Source of the DNA: Rheinheimera riviphila
GTDB taxonomy: Bacteria; Pseudomonadota; Gammaproteobacteria; Enterobacterales; Alteromonadaceae
Reading direction: 5' to 3'
Assembly (NCBI RefSeq): GCF_004005945.1
Contig: NZ_SACS01000002.1
Coordinates: 248,001-312,000, forward strand
DNA length: 64,000 nt
Position numbers and translations under genes: made by a program. The notes below the pieces were generated by a model. It did no database searches and was not told where the DNA came from. It saw only the letters and a list, made by a program, of their open reading frames with translations. This document shows, piece by piece, positions 37,139 to 46,572 of the stretch. How positions within the stretch are numbered: position 1 is the first letter of the stretch; every line of letters starts with the position of its first letter.

Positions 37139-38016
37139 GCCAACCCCCTGGCTTCAGTTTGTGCGTGCACGAGTTGCTCCAAAAAGAATTCCAGGTGTCC
37201 TGAGGCGCTGGGGGGCACCGGCCATTGCACCGCGCGGGTTGCCAGCGTTTTGACGGCCAGCGAAGCAGGCGTTTTTGGGAACGCGTCGACAAAGGCTTTT
37301 TGTTTACGAGCCGCTTTACGCACATTTTCATCAAATGGAATGGTCGCAACAAGTTCCAGCGTAACATCTAAAAACCGGTCGGTAACACGACTTAGTTTGG
37401 CAAACAATTCCTGACCTTCACGTAAACTGCGTACCATATTCGCTACAATTTTGAATTTCTGTACCGCGTGTTCACGGCTGAGAATTTTCATCAGCGCATA
37501 AGCGTCAGTGATAGACGAAGGTTCGTCACAGACCACCACTAACACATCTTGCGAAGCACGCGAAAAGCTGAGCACCATGTCGGAAATACCAGCGGCGGTA
37601 TCGACCAGTAACACGTCAAAGGCTGTTTTGAGTTCGCTAAAAGCCCGGATCAGGCCAGCGTGCTCGGCCGGGCTGAGTTCAGTCATCGACTGGGTACCCG
37701 AAGTTGCCGGAACAATCTTAATGCCAAAAGGACCGGTGACCAGAATATCGTCCAGTTCAGCTTCGCCGGACAACACATGGGAAAGATTCCGCTCCACCCG
37801 CAGGCCGAGCATGACGTCACAGTTAGCAAGGCCAAGATCGGCGTCAAGCACCAACACTTTTTTGCCCATTTGTGCCATCGCCATGGCCAGATTCAAAGTG
37901 ACGTTGGTTTTACCCACGCCGCCTTTGCCACCTGTCACTGCAATTACTTTTACCATCTGCTGCTTCATTCTTCTCAGGCCACTGGCTTGATCGTAAGTTA
38001 ATTCATGATTATGCAT
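37135..38016 (-). CDS. flhG: FlhG/FleN MinD-like ATPase, flagellar number control
   Basis: A 293-residue ParA/MinD-family ATPase from ATG 38016 (MHNHELTYDQASGLRRMKQQ), with GGAAGAG four bases upstream. The deviant Walker A is TGGKGGVGKTNVTLN near 26-40, with VLDADLGLANCDVMLG (switch I) and VLLVDTAAGISDMV (Walker B). The N-terminal QASGLRRM helix matches the FlhF-stimulating segment of FlhG. It limits polar flagella to one, partly by antagonising FlrA and FlhF. It overlaps flhF by 8 bp and fliA by 4 bp. Longer starts would overlap flhF. Confidence 0.93.
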   Translation of the reverse strand: MHNHELTYDQASGLRRMKQQMVKVIAVTGGKGGVGKTNVTLNLAMAMAQMGKKVLVLDADLGLANCDVMLGLRVERNLSHVLSGEAELDDILVTGPFGIKIVPATSGTQSMTELSPAEHAGLIRAFSELKTAFDVLLVDTAAGISDMVLSFSRASQDVLVVVCDEPSSITDAYALMKILSREHAVQKFKIVANMVRSLREGQELFAKLSRVTDRFLDVTLELVATIPFDENVRKAARKQKAFVDAFPKTPASLAVKTLATRAVQWPVPPSASGHLEFFLEQLVHAQTEARGLA

Positions 38017-39436
38017 AGGTCTCTTCCGTTCGAGTAAGCCCATCCTGATACCACTGATGACCCGAACTATTGTGTGCCATGCGCAGTTGTTCTGCCTGAG
38101 CCACCATCGTTGCTGCTTCGGCAATATCGATGTCCTCAGGTACACGTTGACCGTTCGTCAAATAACTGACCGGTAAAGCATTTTGAATTGCTACATTAAT
38201 GATTTCACCGAGACTTAAGCATTCATCAAGTTTGGTGAAAATACAACCCGCCAGAGAAATTCGTTTAAAGTGGTCAACTGTCTCTTGCATGACACGCGCT
38301 TGCGATGTCGCAGACAATACCAGATAACTTTTTATTTTGACACGCGAATTATGCACTAACGATGCGAGATTTTCAGCTAATCGGACGTCCCTTTGGCTCA
38401 TACCGGCGGTGTCGATCAAAATTAATTTACGTTGCTGAAGTTGGGTTAACAATAGCGCAAGTTCTTCATGATCGCGCGCTTGTTTTACCGGGCAACCGAT
38501 AATCCGGCCAAAAGTGGCTAATTGTTCAAAAGCACCAATCCGAAAGGTATCGGTGGTGATCAACGCGACCTGCTCAGCACCATGGCGTTTGGCAAATTGC
38601 GCAGCGAGTTTGGCCACCGTCGTCGTCTTGCCAACACCCGTAGGACCCACCAACGCAATCACGCCACCACGACGCATAATATCATCATTGGTGGTGGTTA
38701 ACTGGCCAGCTAATAAATCCAGCGCACAGCTCCAGGCATCGCTGTCGCTGATATCTTCTGGCATAAAACAAGCGAGCTGATCCGCCATTGCTTCGGTCAG
38801 ACCCAGTTGCCGTAGTTGTTCGATAACCAAGGCACGAACCGGTTCCCGTCTTGCCAGGTCTTGCCACATCAGGCCAGAGACCTGGTGCTGCAGTAAATGT
38901 TTCATCGACAGCATTTCCTGACGCATCGCGTCAAATTGTTGCTGCATCAGACTGGCTTGTTGTTTTTGAAAGCTCGAAAGCTCTTGTAAATTGATACCCG
39001 CGGCGGCGGAATTCTGACGCTCTGGGGATGAGCTGTTTAATTTCTGACCAAAGGGGCGAATGGCGTCTTCAGCCGCAGCCGGCTTAGCCGTCAAAGGTTT
39101 GACGACGGCCTGTGGTGTCTCTGGTGCCGCTTTTTGCTGTTTAATCATTTGCCGGGCTAACAAGGCCCGCAACGAATCGGCCGGTGGATTGCTGTCTTCG
39201 TCATCGTCTCCCACCCGGATATCTAACTTTGACGCACGCACATTGCTGACAGGAGCAATATCTGGTTCAGCCGCCTGAACCTTGGCTGGCGGGGCTTCCG
39301 GGTCAACCGCCGCGACGATTTCGACGCCGCCGGCCACCTTTTTATTCGACAGAATAATGGCATCAGGGCCAAGAAATTCTTTGACTTCGGTCAGCGCTGT
39401 GCGCATATCTTTTGCGACAAAACGTTTAATTTTCAT
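38009..39436 (-). CDS. flhF: FlhF SRP-type GTPase, polar flagellum placement
   Basis: A 475-residue SIMIBI GTPase. Residues 1-60 form the B domain start (MKIKRFVAKDMRTALTEVKE), a variable acidic linker spans about 60-170, and the NG domain follows with P-loop GPTGVGKTTTVAKLAAQF near 258-275, DTFRIGAFEQL, LIDTAGMSQRD and TKLDECLSLG. It marks the pole and recruits the first flagellar components. It lies between flhA and flhG, as in all polar gammaproteobacterial systems of this kind, 10 bp after flhA's stop. Confidence 0.95.
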   Translation of the reverse strand: MKIKRFVAKDMRTALTEVKEFLGPDAIILSNKKVAGGVEIVAAVDPEAPPAKVQAAEPDIAPVSNVRASKLDIRVGDDDEDSNPPADSLRALLARQMIKQQKAAPETPQAVVKPLTAKPAAAEDAIRPFGQKLNSSSPERQNSAAAGINLQELSSFQKQQASLMQQQFDAMRQEMLSMKHLLQHQVSGLMWQDLARREPVRALVIEQLRQLGLTEAMADQLACFMPEDISDSDAWSCALDLLAGQLTTTNDDIMRRGGVIALVGPTGVGKTTTVAKLAAQFAKRHGAEQVALITTDTFRIGAFEQLATFGRIIGCPVKQARDHEELALLLTQLQQRKLILIDTAGMSQRDVRLAENLASLVHNSRVKIKSYLVLSATSQARVMQETVDHFKRISLAGCIFTKLDECLSLGEIINVAIQNALPVSYLTNGQRVPEDIDIAEAATMVAQAEQLRMAHNSSGHQWYQDGLTRTEETYA

Positions 39437-39446
39437 GCTTTAACTC

Positions 39447-41549
39447 CTAACTCGCCTGCCCTACCACACTGACGATCCGAACCTGTTTGTCGTCCGGAAT
39501 TTCCTGATAGGACAAAACCCGCAGTCCTGGAATGGTGTACTTCACGAATCGTGCCATCACAGCGCGCAAAATGCCGGAAGTCAGTAATACCGCTGGATCA
39601 CCGGCCAGTTCCTGTTGCTGGCTGGCAGCGCGCAGTGAATCCTGAATACGCTCAGCGAGGCCCGGTTCGATGCCGGATCCGTCGTTGCCGGCAGCCTGCA
39701 TCGATTGATGCAACATTTGTTCAAGCTCAGGCGCAAAGGTCATCACGGCGATTTCAGTCGCAGCTCCCGCCACTTCCTGCACAATCAGCCGGCGTAACGA
39801 AATACGGCAAGCGGCGGTTAATACATCAATATCCTGACTGCGCGCGCCGTAATCCACCAACGTCTGGACGATGGTGCGCATATCGCGGATCGGCACGCCT
39901 TCATGCAATAAATTTTGCAGCACTTTCACCACGGCCGTCAGCGGCAAAGTATCCGGCACCAAAGCTTCCACTAGCTTCGGCGACGCTTTGGCCAACATAT
40001 CCAATAAGTTCTGCACTTCCTCGTGGCCGAGTAAACTGGCCGCGTTGTTACTCAGTATTTGACTCAGGTGAGTGGCGACGACAGTCGCCGCATCCACCAC
40101 GGTATAACCCAGCGTCTGCGCGTGTTCGCGCTGATTTTTGGCGATCCAGACCGCTTCGAGCCCGAACGCCGGATCTTTAGTCGCAATGCCTTTGACAGTG
40201 CCAAATACCTGGCCTGGATTAATCGCCAGTTCGTTGTCATGACGCAGTTCAGAACTGCCACTGGAGACCCCCATCAACGTCACCCGATAGGTGTTAGGTT
40301 CCAGATCCAGATTGTCGCGGATATGCACTGCCGGGATTAAAAATCCCAGCTCTTGCGATAATTTTTTACGCACACCTTTGATCCGCGTTAACAATTCGCC
40401 GCCCTGCGATTTATCCACTAACGGGATCAAGCGGTAACCCACTTCCAACCCGATAATGTCCACCGGTTGCACGTCGTCCCAGCCAATTTCTTTTTGCGGT
40501 TGTAAATCGTTGCTCGGCACCAGTTCAGTTTTACGATTGACCAGTTCAGATTTTGGCGACGTTTGTTGTTTGTGGATGTAATACGCCGCACCACCAACGA
40601 CGGCAGCTAAGGATAAAAACGCCACATGAGGCATGCCTGGTACTATACCCATAATACCAAGTAAGCTGGCAGCCATGGTCAGCACCTTAATGTTGCCAAG
40701 CTGACCGGTCATTTGCTCGCCCATATCAGCGCTTTTGTTCTGACGGGTCACAATAATTGCAGTGCCGATGGACAGTAATAAACCAGGAATTTGCGCCGCC
40801 AAACCGTCACCGATCGTCAACAAGGTATAAATTTCCAGCGAACTGCTGAATGTTAAATCATGTTGGATCATCCCGATAAACAGGCCGCCAATCAGGTTAA
40901 TAGCCACGATAATCAGACCTGCTATCGCATCGCCTTTTACAAACTTGGTGGCACCGTCCATGGAACCATAGAAGTCCGCTTCTGCTGTGACTTCTTCCCG
41001 GCGTTTTCGTGCCTGATCCTGATCAATGAAACCCGAATTTAAATCGGCGTCGATGGCCATCTGTTTACCAGGCATCGCGTCGAGGGTAAAACGCGCTGTT
41101 ACTTCAGCAATCCGACCTGCACCTTTGGTGACAACAACAAAGTTGATAATGGTTAAGATCGCAAACACAATAATACCAACGGCGTAATTGCCACCGATCA
41201 CCACATGACCAAACGACTCGATCACGGCACCGGCAGCACCAGGACCATTGTGACCTTCCAGTAACACAACCCGGGTACTGGCGACGTTCAGCGCCAAGCG
41301 TAAAATTGTTGCGACCAATAGCACGGAAGGAAAAATAGCAAACTCAAGTGGCTTGTTTACATAGATGGTCACCAGCAACACCACCAGTGCCAAAGCAATA
41401 TTGAACGAGAACAGGACATCCAGCATCAGCGGTGGCATTGGTAATACCACCATCGCCAGTGCTGCCATGATTAACAGCGGCGTACCAAAACCTTTCAGAT
41501 GGACAAGGTGTTTTCGATCAAACTGGTTAAAAACCTGGTTTAGCTGCAT
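39447..41549 (-). CDS. flhA: Flagellar export-gate protein FlhA
   Basis: A 700-residue inner-membrane protein from ATG 41549 (MQLNQVFNQFDRKHLVHLKG), with AGGT five bases upstream. Eight membrane helices lie within about 20-310. The FHIPEP-type loop has VTKGAGRIAEVTARFTLDAMPGKQMAIDADLN, given to MPGKQMAID, and the large cytoplasmic domain (about 340-700) recruits chaperone-bound late substrates. It forms the nonameric export gate with FlhB. It has its own sigma-54-type promoter at 41589-41603. A longer frame to 41624 would run through that promoter and is unlikely. Confidence 0.95.
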   Translation of the reverse strand: MQLNQVFNQFDRKHLVHLKGFGTPLLIMAALAMVVLPMPPLMLDVLFSFNIALALVVLLVTIYVNKPLEFAIFPSVLLVATILRLALNVASTRVVLLEGHNGPGAAGAVIESFGHVVIGGNYAVGIIVFAILTIINFVVVTKGAGRIAEVTARFTLDAMPGKQMAIDADLNSGFIDQDQARKRREEVTAEADFYGSMDGATKFVKGDAIAGLIIVAINLIGGLFIGMIQHDLTFSSSLEIYTLLTIGDGLAAQIPGLLLSIGTAIIVTRQNKSADMGEQMTGQLGNIKVLTMAASLLGIMGIVPGMPHVAFLSLAAVVGGAAYYIHKQQTSPKSELVNRKTELVPSNDLQPQKEIGWDDVQPVDIIGLEVGYRLIPLVDKSQGGELLTRIKGVRKKLSQELGFLIPAVHIRDNLDLEPNTYRVTLMGVSSGSSELRHDNELAINPGQVFGTVKGIATKDPAFGLEAVWIAKNQREHAQTLGYTVVDAATVVATHLSQILSNNAASLLGHEEVQNLLDMLAKASPKLVEALVPDTLPLTAVVKVLQNLLHEGVPIRDMRTIVQTLVDYGARSQDIDVLTAACRISLRRLIVQEVAGAATEIAVMTFAPELEQMLHQSMQAAGNDGSGIEPGLAERIQDSLRAASQQQELAGDPAVLLTSGILRAVMARFVKYTIPGLRVLSYQEIPDDKQVRIVSVVGQAS

Positions 41550-41588
41550 AACGGACCTGATAAAAAATTGACGTTCGAAGCCTGTTAC

Positions 41589-41603
41589 GCAAAAACTGTT
41601 CCA
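41589..41603 (-). promoter_or_regulatory. Sigma-54 promoter of flhA
   Basis: On the minus strand TGGAACAGTTTTTGC has the invariant GG-N10-GC spacing and the TTGC of the -12 element. It ends 40 bp before the flhA ATG, and is separated from flhB by a terminator-like hairpin. FlrC or FlrA is the likely activator (inference). Confidence 0.8.
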
Positions 41604-41647
41604 TAAAATCGACAATCGTATCAAGCAAATGCAGGATGTTCAGAAAA

Positions 41648-41674
41648 CCAGCGTGTGGCAACATTTGACGCTGG
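41648..41674 (-). terminator. Rho-independent terminator after flhB
   Basis: ccagcgt (41648-41654) pairs perfectly with acgctgg (41668-41674) around a 13-base loop. On the minus strand the stem starts one base after the flhB stop codon and is followed by UUUUCU. It should end the fliL-to-flhB transcript before the flhA promoter. Confidence 0.75.
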
Positions 41675-41675
41675 A

Positions 41676-42806
41676 TTAATGACGGAAACCTTCAGGAATT
41701 GGCAGCTCTTTTGCCAGAGTTTTGGGTCTGGATGCTTTGCCTTTACGGTAGGCTTTGAGCTGATAGACATAAGCCAGCACCTGTGCCACCGCTGCAAACA
41801 GCTGTTCCGGGATTGGGTGATCAAGCTCGGTGGTGAAATAAATGGAACGGGCTAAGGCCGGTGATTCAACAATCGGTACTTTATTGGCATCGGCAATCTG
41901 GCGGATATACAGCGCCATTTGATCAACACCTTTGGCCACCACCACCGGCGCCCGGAATTTGCCGTGTTCATACTTTAAAGCCACAGCGTAATGTGTCGGG
42001 TTGGTGACCACCACATCAGCCGTTGGCACCGCTTCCATCATCCGCCGCCTGGACATCTGAATTTGCATGCGGCGAATACGGCCTTTCACTTCCGGATTAC
42101 CTTCGGAGTTTTTGTATTCGTCTTCCACTTCCTGTTTGGTCATCATCATTTGTTTATGGTGATTCCAGGTCTGATAAGGCGCATCAACGGCGGCAATAAT
42201 CAACATGCTGGAACACAAGCCAAAAAACATCCAACTCAGTAAATACACGGCGGCAGCAATATCCTCCGGCGAGCTCATTAACGATAGCGCCATGATGTCG
42301 TCAAAAAACACCACCAGCAGCACATAAGCAACACCGGCCACGATGACGACTTTTAACACACTTTTAAACAGCTCAACCAACGCCTGCAACCCAACCATCC
42401 GTTTGAGGCCAGCCAAAGGGTTTAATTTGCTTGGTCGAAAACTGGCACCATACCAGGTAAAGTTGTAACCCCCGAGCAGGATATTACCCAGTACCCCGGC
42501 AACGGCAATCACCAGAAATAGTTTAAATAACGGGATCGACACCTCCGTCAGTGCCGCCCCCATGGCAGTAAACATGGCGTTTTCATCAAAAATATCTTTG
42601 TAATTCAGCGATAACAACCGCTTGCAAACCGTCAGCGTGGTATTGGCGACTTCTTTGCCGAAAATTAAAATGCCAACGCTACTACCAAGTAACACCAAAG
42701 CCGTCGCCAATTCTTTCGAGCGGGCAATATTGCCTTTTTCGGCAGCCTCATCGAGCTTTTTACTCGTGGGGTCTTCGGTTTTTTCCATGTCACTGTCAGC
42801 AGCCAT
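41676..42806 (-). CDS. flhB: Flagellar export switch protein FlhB
   Basis: A 376-residue inner-membrane protein with four helices between about 30 and 210, and a cytoplasmic C-terminal domain that cleaves itself at N269-P270-T271-H272 (VVTNPTHYAVAL). The cleavage switches export specificity from rod-hook to filament substrates on signal from FliK. The N-terminus is charged (DMEKTEDPTSKKLDEA) as usual. It follows fliR by 15 bp and is the last gene before a terminator and the flhA promoter. Confidence 0.96.
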   Translation of the reverse strand: MAADSDMEKTEDPTSKKLDEAAEKGNIARSKELATALVLLGSSVGILIFGKEVANTTLTVCKRLLSLNYKDIFDENAMFTAMGAALTEVSIPLFKLFLVIAVAGVLGNILLGGYNFTWYGASFRPSKLNPLAGLKRMVGLQALVELFKSVLKVVIVAGVAYVLLVVFFDDIMALSLMSSPEDIAAAVYLLSWMFFGLCSSMLIIAAVDAPYQTWNHHKQMMMTKQEVEDEYKNSEGNPEVKGRIRRMQIQMSRRRMMEAVPTADVVVTNPTHYAVALKYEHGKFRAPVVVAKGVDQMALYIRQIADANKVPIVESPALARSIYFTTELDHPIPEQLFAAVAQVLAYVYQLKAYRKGKASRPKTLAKELPIPEGFRH

Positions 42807-42821
42807 CCGGCATTCCTCCCG

Positions 42822-43595
42822 TTAGCAGCCGATCAGCTGACAGGTATACTCGATACCGTGTTGCCAAAGCAGATTAAAGTGATAAGCAAAAGTGTCCATA
42901 GTCAGCCACATAATCAATAAGCCTGCGATCATCGTCACCGGAAAACCAATCGAAAAAATATTCAGCTGCGGCGCGGCGCGGGTCATCACGCCAAAAGCCA
43001 GATTGACTAACAGCATCGCGGTTACCGGTGCCAGCACTATCGCCAGCGACGCTGAAAAAATCCATAACCCAAATTCGGCGATGGTCCAGTAGTGCGACAC
43101 ATCCCACCAGCCACCGTCAATCGGCAGCGAGGTGAAACTGAACACCACCATTTGGAACATAATTAAATGGCCATCAGCAACCCAAAACAGCAAGGTCGCG
43201 AGAATTAAATAGAACTGACCAATCGACGGCACGCTGACGCCACTGGAAGGATCGACCATCGACGCAAAAGCTAAACCAGTTTGAGTGGCCAGAATTTGAC
43301 CGGCCTGAATAAAGGTATTAATAAACATCAGCGAAATAAAGCCCATCGCCATGCCGATAATCAACTGTTGCATTACCTGAATAACGGTATTAAAAGACAT
43401 CAGATTGACGTCTTTGACCGGCGGGATCACCGGCATAATGATCAAAGTAAACATCACCGCCAGGCCCATTTTAATCCGGATCGGTACGGTTTTAGCGCCA
43501 ATGCCGGCCATCAACCCAAACATGGCAGCGATGCGGGTTAGCGGCAACAAAAAGTCCGCGATGCCCTGCATCAGCACTTGCAGTGGAAATTCCAC
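42822..43595 (-). CDS. fliR: Flagellar export protein FliR
   Basis: A 257-residue polytopic inner-membrane protein, part of the FliP5Q4R1 export-gate complex. About six hydrophobic segments are visible, with FLLPLTRIAAMFGLMAGIG near the N-terminus and ATQTGLAFASMVDPSSG in the central loop, both typical of FliR. Starts 1 bp from the fliQ stop and is transcribed with fliP and fliQ. The length matches the family. Confidence 0.94.
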   Translation of the reverse strand: MEFPLQVLMQGIADFLLPLTRIAAMFGLMAGIGAKTVPIRIKMGLAVMFTLIIMPVIPPVKDVNLMSFNTVIQVMQQLIIGMAMGFISLMFINTFIQAGQILATQTGLAFASMVDPSSGVSVPSIGQFYLILATLLFWVADGHLIMFQMVVFSFTSLPIDGGWWDVSHYWTIAEFGLWIFSASLAIVLAPVTAMLLVNLAFGVMTRAAPQLNIFSIGFPVTMIAGLLIMWLTMDTFAYHFNLLWQHGIEYTCQLIGC

Positions 43596-43596
43596 C

Positions 43597-43866
43597 TTAG
43601 CTCACCACGGTCGGGATGCTCAGATACAAACCGATGGTAAAGTCCATCAGCGTTGTCGTCATCCAGTGGCCACCGTACATCAGCGCCAGCAAGGTGACGA
43701 TCAGACGTGGCAGGAAGCTTAAGGTTTGTTCGTTGATAGAGGTCGCAGCCTGGAAAATTGACACCACCAAACCGACCGCCAGCGACGGCAGAATAATGAT
43801 ACTGACCATCAGGATCACCATATACAGCGCGTTGTTCAGTACATCGACAAAAACTTCTGGTGTCAT
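43597..43866 (-). CDS. fliQ: Flagellar export protein FliQ
   Basis: The 89-residue protein has two membrane helices, at about 15-38 and 50-72, with [20 protein letters not shown] between them, the conserved FliQ loop. Four copies wrap the FliP-FliR core of the export gate. It starts at ATG 43866 and overlaps the fliP end by 4 bp. Size and position are as expected. Confidence 0.95.
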   Translation of the reverse strand: MTPEVFVDVLNNALYMVILMVSIIILPSLAVGLVVSIFQAATSINEQTLSFLPRLIVTLLALMYGGHWMTTTLMDFTIGLYLSIPTVVS

Positions 43867-44606
43867 GTTCCTACTCCGTAACTGGTCGCTAGTGTGCCCA
43901 TCACCAACAGCCAGCCGTCAACTAACACAAACATCATCAGCTTAAACGGCAAGGCGACAATCATCGGTGACAACATCATCATCCCCATCGCCATCAACAC
44001 GCTGGCGACCACCAGATCGATAATCAAAAACGGGATAAAAATCATAAACCCTATCTGGAAAGCTGTTTTCAGCTCGCTGGTGACAAAAGCCGGGATCACG
44101 ATGGTGATAGGTAAATCTTTGTGGTTTGCCACAGGCGGATGACCGGCGATTTCGGCAAAGGTATCTAAATCTTTGATCCGGGTTTGCTGCAGCATAAAAG
44201 CCTTGATCGGAACAATCGCTGCATCCAGTGCCTGAATCGAAGTGATATCTTCTTTCAAATACGGCTGAATGGCGCTGTCGTTAACCTGCTTAAACACCGG
44301 CGCCATGATAAAAAACGTCATGAAAATGGTGATGCCAATCAACACCTGATTCGACGGGCTTTGCATCAGGCCAATGGCCTGACGCAAAATGGCCAGCACG
44401 ATAATGATGCGGGTGAAACAAGTCATCATGATAATCATCGCTGGCAGGAAGCTCAGCGCGGTCATCATCGCCAGCACTTGCAGCGTGACGCTGTACTCCT
44501 GACTACCGTCAGGGTTGGTGGTAATTTGCAGGGCAGACATAGCGCCGTTATCGGCAAATACTGCCGGGCTTAGCAGCACCAGCAGTAACAAAAACAATCG
44601 GAGCAT
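43863..44606 (-). CDS. fliP: Flagellar export protein FliP
   Basis: A 247-residue protein with an N-terminal signal peptide ([17 protein letters not shown]) and four membrane helices. Conserved stretches are [17 protein letters not shown] and TPSN-like [18 protein letters not shown], and a periplasmic loop [19 protein letters not shown]. Five FliP subunits form the export-gate pore. It lies 9 bp after fliO and overlaps fliQ by 4 bp. Confidence 0.95.
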   Translation of the reverse strand: MLRLFLLLLVLLSPAVFADNGAMSALQITTNPDGSQEYSVTLQVLAMMTALSFLPAMIIMMTCFTRIIIVLAILRQAIGLMQSPSNQVLIGITIFMTFFIMAPVFKQVNDSAIQPYLKEDITSIQALDAAIVPIKAFMLQQTRIKDLDTFAEIAGHPPVANHKDLPITIVIPAFVTSELKTAFQIGFMIFIPFLIIDLVVASVLMAMGMMMLSPMIVALPFKLMMFVLVDGWLLVMGTLATSYGVGT

Positions 44607-44615
44607 GACATCAGT

Positions 44616-45059
44616 CTATTTTTTCAGGAACGATTGTAGCTGTGTATGAAAATCTGATGCCAACTTTTCTTCGGTGAGGGGCGTTTCGAGGTCGAACAGG
44701 AAATTTACGGTATGGGCGGTGACACCAATCACCCGTTGTTTTCCTTGCATTTCAATAACTAACAGTCGTTCTCTGGTACCAACATTCAGTGTAGCAACCA
44801 CCCGAAAATGTTTTGAACCTGGTAGTCTGAGCTGCATTTTTTTATAGAAAAATGCCAGCAATACCACCAGCCCAATCACCAGTGCCAAAGAAATGACGAT
44901 TTGACCGATCCCTGGTATTGCCGCCGGATTTCTGGCAGTCTCCTTGGCAACCCCAGTCGCCGTGTCCTGCGCCAAAGCACCAACGCTACCAAATACAGTC
45001 AACAGTACCGTCGACAACGCGGTCAGAAAAGCCGGAACTCCGGCTGTCAATCGCGGCAT
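44616..45059 (-). CDS. fliO: Flagellar export assembly protein FliO
   Basis: A 147-residue membrane protein. A signal-like hydrophobic N-terminus (about 10-30) is followed by a second helix IVISLALVIGLVVLLAFFYK at 52-71 and a cytoplasmic beta-rich domain with VVATLNVGTRERLLVIEM. FliO helps assemble the FliP ring and is poorly conserved. It starts at ATG 45059, overlapping the fliN stop codon by 1 bp. Its place between fliN and fliP supports the call. Confidence 0.9.
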   Translation of the reverse strand: MPRLTAGVPAFLTALSTVLLTVFGSVGALAQDTATGVAKETARNPAAIPGIGQIVISLALVIGLVVLLAFFYKKMQLRLPGSKHFRVVATLNVGTRERLLVIEMQGKQRVIGVTAHTVNFLFDLETPLTEEKLASDFHTQLQSFLKK

Positions 45060-45454
45060 TAACGTAACTTCTTAATCCGTTCAATCTGACTAATCACGTC
45101 AGTTAAACGAATCCCAAATTTATCGTTCACCACCACCACTTCACCGTGGGCAATCAAGGTACCGTTGACCAGTACATCCAGCGGTTCACCGGCGACCCGC
45201 TCTAATTCCACCACCGAACCCTGGTTCAGTTGCAGCAAATTACGGATACTGATTTTCGCCCGGCCCACTTCCATCGAAATGGTGACCGGAATATCGAGAA
45301 TGGTTTCCAGTTTGCGTTTTTCGTCAGCAGTGATGAGGCCTTTATCTTCCTGCAGCTCTTCCAGTTCAACGGCTTCAGCGCCGTCACCACCTTCGGCTTC
45401 CGCCAGGGCTGCTGCCCATTCGTCCATCGTATCTTTATCGTCAGCCATTACCAT
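45059..45454 (-). CDS. fliN: Flagellar switch protein FliN
   Basis: A 131-residue protein with an acidic N-terminal extension (about 1-45) and a C-terminal SpoA domain: ILDIPVTISMEVGRAKISIR and LVNGTLIAHGEVVVVNDKFG. It forms the lower C-ring with FliM, and binds CheY and FliH. The start at ATG 45454 has GAGG four bases upstream; an ATG at 45448 is also possible. The start overlaps the end of fliM by 7 bp. Confidence 0.95.
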   Translation of the reverse strand: MVMADDKDTMDEWAAALAEAEGGDGAEAVELEELQEDKGLITADEKRKLETILDIPVTISMEVGRAKISIRNLLQLNQGSVVELERVAGEPLDVLVNGTLIAHGEVVVVNDKFGIRLTDVISQIERIKKLR

Positions 45455-46542
45455 CTTTCCTCTGCACGTTCAGACAAAATTAAATCGGCTTCCAGTTCAC
45501 TGATATCAGCATCGCTATCTAAGCGACGGCCGCCTTTGGTAAAGACGTGTAGCTCAGATTTAACCGATTCAGGCCGTTTAATTTTCTCAATAATTTTCAG
45601 CGCTACATTGTCGCGGGAGCGCCCCATTTTGGCGCGATAGGTCGGTAAATCTTCGACCAGTACCGTGATATGTTCCGGAATTTCCACCGGAATAATGTCA
45701 CCCGCCTGCATGTTCATCACTTGTTCTAAAGTCAGTTCAACATCCATCATTTTGGTGGTCAGATTGACTTTGACATCCATAATTTCGTCGCGAAGGGCCT
45801 TACTCCAGCGCAAGTCGGTGTCTTCTTTGTCACTTTGCACACCGGCATCCAGCAGTTCGCGGATGGGTTCCAGCATCGAATACGGTAAAGCCACGTGGAA
45901 ATCACCACCGCCACCATCCAGTTCAATATGGAAGGAGCTGATCACGACCACTTCAGTTGGACTGACAATGTTGGCCATCGCCGGGTTCACTTCGGAATCA
46001 AGGTATTCAAACGACACGTCCATCACCGGCGCCCAGGCTTCTTTGTAATCTTCAAAGATGAGCTTCAGCAACATCTGGATAATACGGCGTTCGGTTGGCG
46101 TAAATTCGCGGCCTTCAATTTTGGCGTGATAACGACCATCCCCACCAAAGAAGTTATCCACCAGGATAAACACCAACCGCGCTTCCATCGTAATGAGGCC
46201 AGTGCCTTTGAGCGGTCTGAACCGCACCATATTTAAGCTGGTCGGCACAAACAGTGTGTGCACATATTCACCGAATTTAATCATCTGCACGCCGTTGATC
46301 GATACTTCAGCAGTGCGGCGCATCATGTTAAATAAGCTGATGCGCATATGGCGGGCAAAACGTTCGTTGACCATTTCCAGAGTCGGCATCCGGCCCCGGA
46401 CGATACGGTCTTGCGAAGAAAAGTCGTATTCAAAAGCCGAGCGTCCGCCCGGTCCGGAACCGTCATCTACCTCTTCTTCTTCAACGTCATCAACACCATG
46501 GAGTAGCGCATCAATTTCGTCTTGTGACAGTAAATCAGTCAA
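45448..46542 (-). CDS. fliM: Flagellar switch protein FliM
   Basis: A 364-residue C-ring protein. The N-terminal LLSQDEIDALLHGV is the CheY-P binding segment. The middle domain has RGRMPTLEMVNERFARHMR and GGDGRYHAKIEGREFTPTE, and the C-terminal SpoA domain follows from about 250 (VELTLEQVMNMQAGDIIPVE). CheY-P binding to it changes rotation direction. It lies 30 bp after fliL and overlaps fliN. Confidence 0.96.
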   Translation of the reverse strand: MTDLLSQDEIDALLHGVDDVEEEEVDDGSGPGGRSAFEYDFSSQDRIVRGRMPTLEMVNERFARHMRISLFNMMRRTAEVSINGVQMIKFGEYVHTLFVPTSLNMVRFRPLKGTGLITMEARLVFILVDNFFGGDGRYHAKIEGREFTPTERRIIQMLLKLIFEDYKEAWAPVMDVSFEYLDSEVNPAMANIVSPTEVVVISSFHIELDGGGGDFHVALPYSMLEPIRELLDAGVQSDKEDTDLRWSKALRDEIMDVKVNLTTKMMDVELTLEQVMNMQAGDIIPVEIPEHITVLVEDLPTYRAKMGRSRDNVALKIIEKIKRPESVKSELHVFTKGGRRLDSDADISELEADLILSERAEERW

Positions 46543-46572
46543 GTTGGTTACCCTCGTTCGGTCTTACCGGTA

